The translations under genes and the position numbers were made by a program. A stretch of 21,464 nucleotides of DNA, from the NCBI GenBank assembly GCA_035758925.1, contig DASTVV010000013.1, forward strand, positions 1 through 21,464, read 5' to 3'. This document shows, piece by piece, positions 1-6,679 of the stretch (positions are counted from its first letter, which is position 1; each line of letters begins with the position of its first letter). The notes under the pieces were generated by a model. It was not told the DNA's origin. It did not search any database and worked only from the letters and a program-made list of their open reading frames with translations. This DNA comes from DASPMP01 sp035758925 (GTDB lineage: Bacteria > Gemmatimonadota > Gemmatimonadetes > Gemmatimonadales > Gemmatimonadaceae).

Positions 1-1
1 C

Positions 2-658
2 CGCTATGCGCGCGATGCGCTGGCGTACGCTCGGCGCGAGCCAGTAACCCCGTGGATGGGCGCGGATACGGCGCGCCACTATCAGTGGTATCCCTTCCAC
101 AACGCCGGGCATTACGAGGCTGCGTTGGGCGCAGCCTCCGGCGATCGCGCCAGGCTTGCGAGTTTCTATCGTGAGGGGCTGGAGCGTGTGATCCGCCGCG
201 CGACGAATGGGTTTCGCATCGGAGTGCCGTTCATCTGGTGCTCGAACGACCTCGTGGTCTCGTTCGCGACACAGGCACGATTGTATCGTCGGATCACGGG
301 CGATTCACGATTCGTCGAATACGAGCAGGCGGCAATCGACTGGCTCTTCGGTGCCAACCCCTGGGGCACTTCGATGGTGATCGGCATCCCGCGCGACGGC
401 GTGTATCCGCGCGACCCCCATACGGAGCTGCCACGGTCGCTTTTGCATGGGCTCACCGGAGGTCTGGTGGACGGACCCGTGTACGCATCCATCTTTCGTA
501 ACCTGCGAGGCGTCACGTTGCACGAGCCCGACGAGTACGCCGCCTTCAATACGGGATCCATCGTGTACCACGACGATCTGGGCGACTACTCGACGAACGA
601 GCACATCATGGATGGGACGGCCAGCCTGGTCTATCTGCTCGCGATGCTCGATCGCTAG
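2..658 (+). CDS. Glycoside hydrolase family 9 enzyme (C-terminal part, 5' truncated)
   Basis: This is the last ~218 residues of a GH9 (alpha/alpha)6-barrel glycosidase, the family of endoglucanases and some exo-glucosaminidases acting on beta-1,4 glycans. The frame is open to the window edge, so the gene starts upstream; the ATG at 56 is internal. Family marks seen: WLFGANPWGTSM, then PRDPHTELP, then HGLTGGLVDGP (matching the GH9 GALVGGP region), and the closing DYSTNEHIMDGTASLVYLL. In the last motif the Glu of NE (codon 599-601) aligns with the GH9 catalytic acid and the downstream Asp is also kept. Nothing follows the catalytic fold, so there is no C-terminal binding module; a signal peptide cannot be judged. 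The TAG stop shares a CTAG with the stop of convergent queG. Family confidence is high; the exact substrate is unknown. Confidence 0.88.
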   Translation, partial: RYARDALAYARREPVTPWMGADTARHYQWYPFHNAGHYEAALGAASGDRARLASFYREGLERVIRRATNGFRIGVPFIWCSNDLVVSFATQARLYRRITGDSRFVEYEQAAIDWLFGANPWGTSMVIGIPRDGVYPRDPHTELPRSLLHGLTGGLVDGPVYASIFRNLRGVTLHEPDEYAAFNTGSIVYHDDLGDYSTNEHIMDGTASLVYLLAMLDR

Positions 659-1605
659 CACTTCTCCAGGTTGGCGATGACAATCGCCGCGTTGCGCTTG
701 AGCCCTCTGAGCCTGGCCCGTTTCATCGGCGAGCCCTTGAATGCCGCGGCAAACTCCGCATCGCCCATTGCCAGAAGCTCTCGCGCCAGTGTCGACGCGT
801 CCTTCTCGCCCACCGCCTCATTCGCCGCGAAGGCCGGCTCTCGCAGCTCCGTGGCGAACCGGACATTCCACGGACACACCGACTGGCAGACATCGCAGCC
901 ATACAAGTGATCGCCGATGAGCGGCTGCAGGTCGGGCGCGATGTCGGAGCGATGCTCGATCGTCAGATATGAAATGCAGCGGCGCGCATCCATCACGCGC
1001 GGTTCGACGAATGCGTCCGTGGGGCATGCATCCAGACAGCGCGTACAGCTGCCGCAATGATCGGCTTCGAACGGACTGTCCGCCGTCAGCTCGAGATCCA
1101 CGAGCAGCGATCCGAGAAAGAAGAACGATCCGCGTTTCGGGTTGATGAGCATCGTGTTCTTGCCGATCCATCCGAGCCCCGCCCGTTGCGCCAGATCACG
1201 TTCGAGGATGGGACCGGTGTCCACGTAGGCCTTGCCACGGATGGGCTTTCCCATCTCGGCTTCCAGCCACCGGTGCAGTTCGTCCAGTCGCGCGAGCATG
1301 ACGTGGTGGTAGTCGGCGCCCCGGGCATATCGGGCGACGGTTCCATCGCGTTCCCTGCCGCCGTAGTCGAGTGCAACGACGATTGCGCTGCGGACGCCTT
1401 CGAACGGCCGTCGCGTGTCCGCGCGCTTGTCGCCGGCGCGCGGCAGGTACGCCATCTCGCCCTCGTAACCTCTCGCGATCCACCGTTCGAATGCCGCGTA
1501 TGATTCGACCGGTCCCAATCTCGTGATCCCGACAGGGTCGAAGCCCAGCGCGCGCGCTTTCTCCTTGAGGCGCACTTCGAGCGTGCTGGCGGGGCCGGCG
1601 ATCAT
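655..1605 (-). CDS. queG: Epoxyqueuosine reductase QueG
   Basis: QueG is the cobalamin- and iron-sulfur-dependent enzyme that reduces epoxyqueuosine to queuosine at the wobble base of GUN tRNAs, the last step of queuosine synthesis. The 316-residue product has the N-terminal cobalamin-binding fold with the catalytic Asp in YVDTGP (D129), then the motif RAGLGWIGKNTMLINP. Two ferredoxin-like [4Fe-4S] clusters follow: CGSCTRCLDACP (C184, C187, C190, C194) and CDVCQSVCPWN (C237, C240, C244) plus C210. It lacks the long HEAT-repeat tail of some homologues but keeps the short C-terminal helices (AAFKGSPMKRARLRGLKRN), as in compact family members. Its ATG overlaps the stop of the upstream 83-codon gene by 4 nt (1602-1605), which suggests translational coupling. 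No other queuosine genes are in the window. Confidence 0.95.
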   Translation of the reverse strand: MIAGPASTLEVRLKEKARALGFDPVGITRLGPVESYAAFERWIARGYEGEMAYLPRAGDKRADTRRPFEGVRSAIVVALDYGGRERDGTVARYARGADYHHVMLARLDELHRWLEAEMGKPIRGKAYVDTGPILERDLAQRAGLGWIGKNTMLINPKRGSFFFLGSLLVDLELTADSPFEADHCGSCTRCLDACPTDAFVEPRVMDARRCISYLTIEHRSDIAPDLQPLIGDHLYGCDVCQSVCPWNVRFATELREPAFAANEAVGEKDASTLARELLAMGDAEFAAAFKGSPMKRARLRGLKRNAAIVIANLEKC

Positions 1606-1853
1606 CGCGGCTCACGCGTGGCCCACCGTGCGTAGCGGACCACGTCGTCCACGGAGGGAACGGCGTCGTCACGCCCGAACGCGGTGTGCATGCGCCAGCG
1701 AACGTAGTCGCGTGCGGGCAGCGGCAAAAACGGAAACCGCACGTACCACTTGCGCCGCCGAAACCGCCAGCCGACGCGCAACAGCGAAAGGGCAGTTGCC
1801 GGACTCAGCAGACCCCTCCACACGAGCGTTAGCGTCAGGCGCGACCACCCCAT
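1602..1853 (-). CDS. Small conserved-looking unknown protein (83 aa) upstream of queG
   Basis: I do not recognise this family with certainty. The 83-residue product has a hydrophobic/basic N-terminus (LTLTLVWRGLLSPATALSLL) that could be one amphipathic or membrane-contacting helix. A strongly basic, aromatic centre (RFRRRKWYVRFPFLPLPARDYVRWRMHTAFG) follows, and an acidic then basic tail (VPSVDDVVRYARWATREPR). The compositional pattern and position argue for a real gene: it starts 23 nt after the phosphodiesterase stop on the same strand, and its TGA overlaps the queG ATG by 4 nt. It is probably the middle gene of a three-gene operon. Basic and aromatic content would suit a nucleic-acid or membrane-surface contact, but that is conjecture. 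Confidence 0.65.
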   Translation of the reverse strand: MGWSRLTLTLVWRGLLSPATALSLLRVGWRFRRRKWYVRFPFLPLPARDYVRWRMHTAFGRDDAVPSVDDVVRYARWATREPR

Positions 1854-1876
1854 GCGCTCAATCTACGAAGTGCGCG

Positions 1877-3283
1877 CTAGACGAACGACTCGCCGTCCAG
1901 GCCTTCCGGGATTGCGCACCCAAGGGTCGCGAGCGCGCTGGGCATCACGTCAGCCGTGCGCCGCGGCGTACGCGTTGGGGGGTGATTGAGGACGATCGGG
2001 ACCAGCATGTGATCGCGATGCAGGGCGCCGTGAGAGCTGACGTGCGGGATCGGCTCGTAGCGCGCGCGAAAGTCCCAGTCGCGCGCGGCCGAAAGGATCA
2101 TATCCCCGGCGCGATCCGCGCCGGCAAGACGCGCAATCTGCACGACCGAATCCGGATAGTCGGTGTTGCGCGTCGCCTCGTGCGCGTCCGCCGAGGGGAG
2201 ATCCACGAGGTCCCGCCCGATTCGCAGCGGGTCGCCGTCATCCATCACGTAGGAGTAATGGTTGCTCGTCCGGCTGACGGTGGCGCGACCGCGCGCGCGC
2301 GACCAGACGGCACAGCGGCCGGCATCGAGCGGGATCAGCATGATGTCGACCGACCATCGTTGCAGGAGCATCTCCGCCAGCTCGCGTCCCCACTCGGACA
2401 CGCCGCGCCAGAAGGGCCGTTCGCGCCGGTCGAGGTCGACGTAGACGTGTGCCATCGCGTTGCCGCTCACCATCACGGCGACGTCCGCGTTCAGGCGATA
2501 AACCCACGGATGCGCGATCACGCGATGCCCCGCCGCCGCGATGAGACGCGCCAGATCTTCGTGACATCGGACGCGGGAATGACCGTGGTCGCTGGTCACC
2601 CAGAGCTGCGTCGAGTCCCACGTTCCGCGGCGCTCGAGCTGGACGCGCAGCTCGGCGACAGTGTCGTCCACGATGCGCAGCGCCCTGGTCACGCGCTCAT
2701 TCTCGTGGCCGAAGGCGTGGGAGCTCTTGTCGACGCCGGTGAGCGCAGCAAACACGAACGGCGTGTCGGTCTCGCTGACCCGGCGAATGACCTCCGTCGA
2801 GACGTCGCGGTCGACGCGGAGCCAGCCTTCGACGTCGCCACGGAAATGCGTTCGGGCCGCGCGAAACGCGGAGCGCGGCGTCAGCGACGCGAGCTGGCGG
2901 CGTCTGGGCAGCCCGCGCGTGATGACACTGAGTGCCGCGACACTGTCGGGCACGAGCTCGAAGATGGTCGCGCACTGCGGATCCAGGTCGCGATCCACCG
3001 CGCGCATCTGGTAACCCACATAGCTTCGCGTGTAATCCGGAAACGAGCACGCTTCGCGCGAGCGGTCAAACCACCGCAGCCCCGGCAGTCCGACCGAGCC
3101 CGGGAACCGTCCCATCAGAAACGGCGTGTACGCCGGACCCGTGACGGATGGAAAGGCCGACGTCACCTGGTGCAGACCGCCGTCGTCGCGCAACCGCGCC
3201 AGCGCGGGCATGTTGCCGGAGTCGATTGCCGCGGCGAGCGTATCCGCACGCGCACCGTCGGCGAGAAGTATGATGACGGACAT
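1877..3283 (-). CDS. Alkaline-phosphatase-superfamily phosphodiesterase/nucleotide pyrophosphatase
   Basis: This 468-residue protein belongs to the type I phosphodiesterase/nucleotide pyrophosphatase branch of the alkaline phosphatase superfamily, hydrolases using two metal ions and a Thr or Ser nucleophile. All expected positions are visible: D9 in LLADGARAD, nucleophile T48 in FPSVTGP, D185 and H189 in GVDKSSHAFGH, D232 and H233 in TSDHGH, and H418 in SSHGALHRDH. The chain begins directly with the first beta strand (MSVIILLADG), so there is no signal peptide and a cytoplasmic location is likely, unlike many secreted NPP enzymes. The substrate cannot be named; phosphodiesters, nucleotides or phosphonates are all possible. 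It leads a minus-strand operon with the 83-residue protein and queG and is divergent from the LOG gene. No Shine-Dalgarno sequence is evident upstream. Confidence 0.85.
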   Translation of the reverse strand: MSVIILLADGARADTLAAAIDSGNMPALARLRDDGGLHQVTSAFPSVTGPAYTPFLMGRFPGSVGLPGLRWFDRSREACSFPDYTRSYVGYQMRAVDRDLDPQCATIFELVPDSVAALSVITRGLPRRRQLASLTPRSAFRAARTHFRGDVEGWLRVDRDVSTEVIRRVSETDTPFVFAALTGVDKSSHAFGHENERVTRALRIVDDTVAELRVQLERRGTWDSTQLWVTSDHGHSRVRCHEDLARLIAAAGHRVIAHPWVYRLNADVAVMVSGNAMAHVYVDLDRRERPFWRGVSEWGRELAEMLLQRWSVDIMLIPLDAGRCAVWSRARGRATVSRTSNHYSYVMDDGDPLRIGRDLVDLPSADAHEATRNTDYPDSVVQIARLAGADRAGDMILSAARDWDFRARYEPIPHVSSHGALHRDHMLVPIVLNHPPTRTPRRTADVMPSALATLGCAIPEGLDGESFV

Positions 3284-3297
3284 GTCTGGTTTCGGCG

Positions 3298-3325
3298 TTG
3301 CAAGCTATACGCCCGGACATAGACT
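3298..3325 (+). promoter_or_regulatory. Candidate promoter of the LOG-DHS operon (leaderless geometry)
   Basis: TTGCAA (3298-3303), a 16-bp spacer and TAGACT (3320-3325) form a sigma70-like pair. The last base of the -10 box is 8 nt from the ATG at 3334, so the transcript would begin at or next to the start codon. No Shine-Dalgarno sequence is present. Predicted by eye only. Confidence 0.45.
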
Positions 3326-3333
3326 CCCCATGT

Positions 3334-4347
3334 ATGCCACCACGAAAAAAGCGCAGGAGTCGCGCTGCCTCGAGCACGGCAACCGACGCGATGACCGACG
3401 GCGCGCGGCCAAAGCGCAAGTCGCGCAACAGCCAGCCGCGCACCGCGTCCGGCAAGCGTGCCAGCACTGCGCTCATGGCGATCGCGGCGCTCGACTCACG
3501 CGAAGGCTTGCGAGAGCGCACCGAGGCCGGCCATCGCGCGGCGGGACGGAAGCCGCCGTCGGAGGAATCGGAGGCGCGCCAGGCTGGAGCCGTCGTCCGC
3601 AAGGTGGACACGGACATCCGGACGTTCGCGATTCCCGTCACCGAGGACGAAAAGCTTCTCTCGGGTCCCTCCGCAGACCCCACCGACTTCACGCGCCAGG
3701 ACACGTGGCGCGTGATGCGCATCATGTCGGAGTTCATCGAAGGCTTCGACAACCTGGCGTCGATCACCAAAGGCGTGACGATCTTCGGCTCGGCGCGCAC
3801 GCATCCGGACGACCCGCAATACGCCGCGGCGCAGGAGGTGGCGCGGCTGCTCGCCATCGAGGGATTCGCGATCATCACCGGCGCCGGACCGGGGATCATG
3901 GAGGCAGCGAACCGCGGGGCCAAGCTCGCCGGCGGCCGATCGATTGGCTGCAACATCGAGCTGCCGTTCGAGCAGGGCGCGAATCCGTACGTGGATACGC
4001 TGATCAACTTCCGCTATTTCTTCGTGCGCAAGACGATGTTCATCAAGTACTCGAACGCGTTCATCATCTTTCCCGGCGGCTTCGGCACGCTGGATGAAGC
4101 ATTCGAGGCGCTCACGCTGATTCAAACCGGGAAGATCTATCAGTTTCCGGTGATTCTGTTCGGCAGGCACTACTGGGCGGGACTGATCCGCTGGATTCAG
4201 ACGCGGGTGCTTGGTGAACAGAAAATCTCCCCGGGCGATGTGGATCTCATGATCATGACGGACGATCCCGCGGAAGCAGTGAAGATCGTGGTGGAAGCGT
4301 ACGAGGCGCAGCAGCATCCACAGGGACAACGAATCGAGAGGGTGTAG
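3334..4347 (+). CDS. LOG-family nucleotide-binding protein with basic N-terminal extension
   Basis: The core is a LOG-family (lysine decarboxylase-like, TIGR00730 type) Rossmann protein. Characterised members are nucleoside 5'-monophosphate phosphoribohydrolases that release bases, including cytokinins. Signatures: FGSAR (~151-155), GAGPGIMEAANRGA (183-196) and PGGFGTLDE (247-255), the PGGxGTxxE active-site loop, with an Arg/Lys-rich FRYFFVRKTMFIKYS segment between. The 337-residue chain is long for the family because about 95 residues precede the fold: a low-complexity tail beginning PPRKKRRSRAAS, followed by more Lys/Arg/Ser/Ala. The ATG at 3334 is chosen over the in-frame TTG at 3298, which lies inside the predicted promoter; ATG at 3391 is another possibility. 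Its TAG abuts the GTG of the DHS-family gene with no gap, so the two are surely co-transcribed. Confidence 0.88.
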   Translation: MPPRKKRRSRAASSTATDAMTDGARPKRKSRNSQPRTASGKRASTALMAIAALDSREGLRERTEAGHRAAGRKPPSEESEARQAGAVVRKVDTDIRTFAIPVTEDEKLLSGPSADPTDFTRQDTWRVMRIMSEFIEGFDNLASITKGVTIFGSARTHPDDPQYAAAQEVARLLAIEGFAIITGAGPGIMEAANRGAKLAGGRSIGCNIELPFEQGANPYVDTLINFRYFFVRKTMFIKYSNAFIIFPGGFGTLDEAFEALTLIQTGKIYQFPVILFGRHYWAGLIRWIQTRVLGEQKISPGDVDLMIMTDDPAEAVKIVVEAYEAQQHPQGQRIERV

Positions 4348-5682
4348 GTGGCAAAGAAAGGCAAGCGCGACAACGGACGGGAGCGTGGCGGATTCAAGAC
4401 CTCGCGACACGCTGCACGCGCCTCGGCGGCGGGACCGAAAGCGGCGCAGAAGAGAGCGGCGGAGGAGCGCGAATCCGGCCTGGGGCTGAAGGGAGGCGGT
4501 GTGGCGAAGGCCCAAACCGCACACGCGAAGCAGAACCGATTTCTGAGCGGTGACCGAATCGAGCCGCGCGCGATCGATGGTCGCGAGACGGTCGCCGACC
4601 TGATCGACAACGCGTTCCTCGCGTACAACGCAGCGCGCCTGCGGGAGGCGTGTCAGCTGTTCTCCAGGAAGATGCTGGAGCCGGACGTCACCGTGGGGAT
4701 GACGCTCACGGGCGCGCTCACACCGGCCGGCCTCGGGATGGCCGCGCTGATACCCCTGCTCGAGTCCGGGTTCGTGGACTGGATCATCTCCACCGGCGCG
4801 AACCTGTATCATGACACGCATTTCGGGCTCGGGCTCGCCATGCATCGCGGGAATCCGCAGGAGTCCGACGTCGTGCTGCGCGAAGAAGGCGTGGTTCGCA
4901 TCTACGACGTGTTCTTCGACTATGACGTCCTGCTGTCGACTGATGCCTTCTTCCGCGCGATCATCCAGGCGCCCGAGTTCCAGCGACCGATGTCGAGCGC
5001 TGAGTTCCATCACCTCTGCGGGAAGTACGTGCTCGAGCGTGAGAAACGGCTGGGCATCGAGCGGAAATCGCTCCTCGGTGCTGCCTACGAGCACGGCGTT
5101 CCGATCTATACGTCCTCGCCGGGCGACTCGTCGATCGGGATGAACGTCGCCGCGCTGGCGCTCGACGGGAACAAGTGCGTGATCGATCCCAACGCGGACG
5201 TGAACGAAACGGCGGCCATCGTGCTCGAGGCCAAGCGCGGGAATCGAGGCGCCGGCGGCAAGTCCGCGGTGCTGATCTGTGGTGGCGGCAGTCCCAAGAA
5301 CTTCGCGCTCCAGACCGAGCCACAGATCCAGGAGGTCCTCGGCATCGACGAGAAGGGACACGACTACTTCCTCCAGATCACGGACGCTCGACCCGACACG
5401 GGCGGGCTGTCCGGCGCTACACCTGCCGAAGCCGTGAGCTGGGGCAAGATCGACCCCGATCGACTGCCCGATGCCGTCGTGTGCTATCTGGACTCCACCG
5501 TCGCGCTGCCGCTGCTGACGGCGTACGCACACGCGCGGCACAAGCCACGCAAGCTCAAGCGACTGTACGACCGGCGCGTCGCGATGATGAAACGTCTGGT
5601 GGACGAGTATCGCAGCGCCGGTGCGGAGGGTGAGGCGTTGCGGTCAGAGGAGACCAGCGCAACGCTGCCAATGCACCGATGA
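4348..5682 (+). CDS. Deoxyhypusine synthase family enzyme (probable homospermidine-synthase type)
   Basis: This 444-residue protein is a deoxyhypusine-synthase-fold enzyme. The family uses NAD to transfer the aminobutyl group of spermidine to a lysine or a polyamine acceptor through a lysine imine. The catalytic lysine is K367 in SGATPAEAVSWGKI, nearly identical to the eukaryotic DHS motif. Other conserved blocks are TLTGALTPAGLGM (119-131), ISTGANLYHD (147-156), SPGDSSIGMN (257-266) and the NAD-site CGGGSPKNF (311-319). Bacteria lack eIF5A, and bacterial members are generally thought to make homospermidine, so that is the likely role; the acceptor is inferred. The first ~65 residues are a Lys/Arg/Ala/Gly-rich tail (KKGKRDNGRERGG and on) outside the fold. 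The GTG start directly follows the LOG stop, with GAGAGG upstream as Shine-Dalgarno. A hairpin terminator follows. Confidence 0.87.
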   Translation: MAKKGKRDNGRERGGFKTSRHAARASAAGPKAAQKRAAEERESGLGLKGGGVAKAQTAHAKQNRFLSGDRIEPRAIDGRETVADLIDNAFLAYNAARLREACQLFSRKMLEPDVTVGMTLTGALTPAGLGMAALIPLLESGFVDWIISTGANLYHDTHFGLGLAMHRGNPQESDVVLREEGVVRIYDVFFDYDVLLSTDAFFRAIIQAPEFQRPMSSAEFHHLCGKYVLEREKRLGIERKSLLGAAYEHGVPIYTSSPGDSSIGMNVAALALDGNKCVIDPNADVNETAAIVLEAKRGNRGAGGKSAVLICGGGSPKNFALQTEPQIQEVLGIDEKGHDYFLQITDARPDTGGLSGATPAEAVSWGKIDPDRLPDAVVCYLDSTVALPLLTAYAHARHKPRKLKRLYDRRVAMMKRLVDEYRSAGAEGEALRSEETSATLPMHR

Positions 5683-5684
5683 TC

Positions 5685-5724
5685 GGGTTGACGGGTTGAC
5701 GTGTTGACTGGTTAACGGGTTGAA
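5685..5724 (+). repeat. Five tandem degenerate octamers (GGGTTGAC)
   Basis: Read in register, five 8-bp units run back to back: GGGTTGAC, GGGTTGAC, GTGTTGAC, TGGTTAAC and GGGTTGAA. The complementary strand of 5729-5760 carries further variants (GGTTGACT, GTTTGACG), so the repeats also form the inverted repeat described separately. The array begins 2 nt after the DHS-family stop. Confidence 0.8.
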
Positions 5725-5766
5725 CCCGACAACCTCACAACCAGTCAACCGTCAAACCCCGTTTTT
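5693..5766 (+). terminator. Hairpin terminator built from the octamer repeats
   Basis: GTTGACTGGTT (5703-5713) pairs perfectly with AACCAGTCAAC (5739-5749). The stem extends outward, with small bulges, through GGGTTGACG (5693-5701) and CGTCAAACCC (5750-5759). The 25-nt loop holds a second perfect hairpin, CGGGTT-G-AACCCG (5716-5728). A T5 run follows at 5762-5766, giving intrinsic-terminator form for the LOG-DHS operon on the plus strand. No T-run exists in the minus direction, and the minus-strand MBL gene ends inside the right arm. Confidence 0.7.
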
Positions 5767-6557
5767 CGGTGTCGGGTGGCTCGACTGTGCGCCACGGTTC
5801 GGATCAGGTTGCGGCGGCAGTATTCGCCCTGGCTCACGAGGGCCGTCCGCTCCTCACCGCCGAGGACCTCGCGAAGGATCTGGCCCTCCGACTGGCCGAT
5901 ATCCATGCGCCGCTCGACCTCGCCAATGGTCTCCACGAGCCAATCCCGCTTCGCGCGAAGCGCGTCGATCGGATTGTCCACGAGCCCGCGATGCGCGTCG
6001 AACATCCGCTGCGGTTCCAGCGCCATGGCTTTGCTCAGGCTTTCGACGATCTCATACGGATCCTCGGTCTCGCCCATCACGCGCACTTTGACCCCAAGCC
6101 AGAGATCGCCCGAGAACAGCGTGTGCGTCTCGCGATCGAATACCACGTGATGATCAGGCGAGTGCCCTGGCGTAGCGATGATCCTGAGCGGCGCCGGATC
6201 GAACGGAATGAGTGCGACGCGCAGGGGCCGCGGCCTTCCCCACGTGAAGTGACGATAGAGCTTCACCTGCTCGTGCTCCCGCAGCTTGTTCTCGGTGTAG
6301 TCGCTCATCCACATCGGCAGGCGTTCGGCCAGCACGGGTGCGTTGCCGGCGTGGTCTTCGTGCCAGTGCGTCACCGCCGCGCCGGAGGGGCGCAAACCCG
6401 CGAGCACGCGCTCGAGGTCGCCAGAGACGTGACGAAACCCGGTGTCGACGAGCACACCTCGTACGAGGTACGCGCTCACGTCATAGCCGACCGCGGCGCT
6501 GCGACGCGACCACATCCGGAGGCGAAGCACGTCGTCGTGTCGGATGATTTCGATCAC
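5745..6557 (-). CDS. MBL-fold metallo-hydrolase
   Basis: A 270-residue metallo-beta-lactamase-fold hydrolase with all binuclear metal ligands: THWHEDH (H64, H66, D68, H69), H132 in TPGHSPDH, D151 in FSGDLW and H189 in DAHRGL. No signal peptide is seen, so it is probably cytoplasmic. The C-terminal helical region after ~200 (ALRAKRDWLVETIGEVERRM) resembles the tail of the glyoxalase II/LACTB2-like subgroup, whose members cleave thioesters, esters or RNA. The substrate is unassigned. The start is a GTG at 6557; no clear Shine-Dalgarno is seen and a later start is possible. The final codons (KTGFDG) and the TGA stop lie within the octamer-repeat hairpin, so the repeat appears to have supplied the 3' end. 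It is divergent from greA and convergent with the DHS-family gene. Confidence 0.87.
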   Translation of the reverse strand: MIEIIRHDDVLRLRMWSRRSAAVGYDVSAYLVRGVLVDTGFRHVSGDLERVLAGLRPSGAAVTHWHEDHAGNAPVLAERLPMWMSDYTENKLREHEQVKLYRHFTWGRPRPLRVALIPFDPAPLRIIATPGHSPDHHVVFDRETHTLFSGDLWLGVKVRVMGETEDPYEIVESLSKAMALEPQRMFDAHRGLVDNPIDALRAKRDWLVETIGEVERRMDIGQSEGQILREVLGGEERTALVSQGEYCRRNLIRTVAHSRATRHRKTGFDG

Positions 6558-6579
6558 GACCGCGCGAGGGTTCGAGGTC

Positions 6580-6608
6580 TGGACGCGTCCCGTGGGTCAG
6601 GGTACAAT
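6580..6608 (+). promoter_or_regulatory. Candidate greA promoter
   Basis: TGGACG (6580-6585), a 17-bp spacer and TACAAT (6603-6608) match sigma70 consensus well. Transcription would begin near 6615, giving an untranslated leader of about 65 nt that contains the hairpin at 6626-6649. Confidence 0.6.
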
Positions 6609-6625
6609 GGAGCAGGAACTCGAAC

Positions 6626-6660
6626 GCGCCCGGCCGACCAGCCGGGCGCTGCCATTTTTT
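6626..6660 (+). terminator. Terminator-like hairpin in the greA leader (possible attenuator)
   Basis: GCGCCCGGC (6626-6634) and GCCGGGCGC (6641-6649) form a perfect 9-bp GC stem with a 6-nt loop. A T6 run lies at 6655-6660, separated from the stem by 5 nt. It sits between the candidate promoter and the greA start, so it is more likely a leader attenuator than an end-of-operon terminator. The 5-nt gap before the T-run makes it weaker than a canonical intrinsic terminator. Confidence 0.6.
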
Positions 6661-6679
6661 GCGTCCGCGGTGGTGTCAG

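Noticed and set aside
1523..3322. A 599-codon open frame on the plus strand opposite the phosphodiesterase and queG operon
   Set aside because: It has no recognisable domain and an Arg/Ala/His-rich composition typical of antisense frames in GC-rich DNA, and it lies opposite two clear enzymes with intact motifs.
3496..5541. A 681-codon open frame on the minus strand opposite the LOG and DHS genes
   Set aside because: The plus-strand genes have full family signatures; the antisense product is low-complexity and resembles no protein.
5685..5760. Repeat array considered as a CRISPR or iteron origin
   Set aside because: Units are 8 bp with no spacers, no cas or replication genes are nearby, and the hairpin plus T-run at a gene end fits a terminator.
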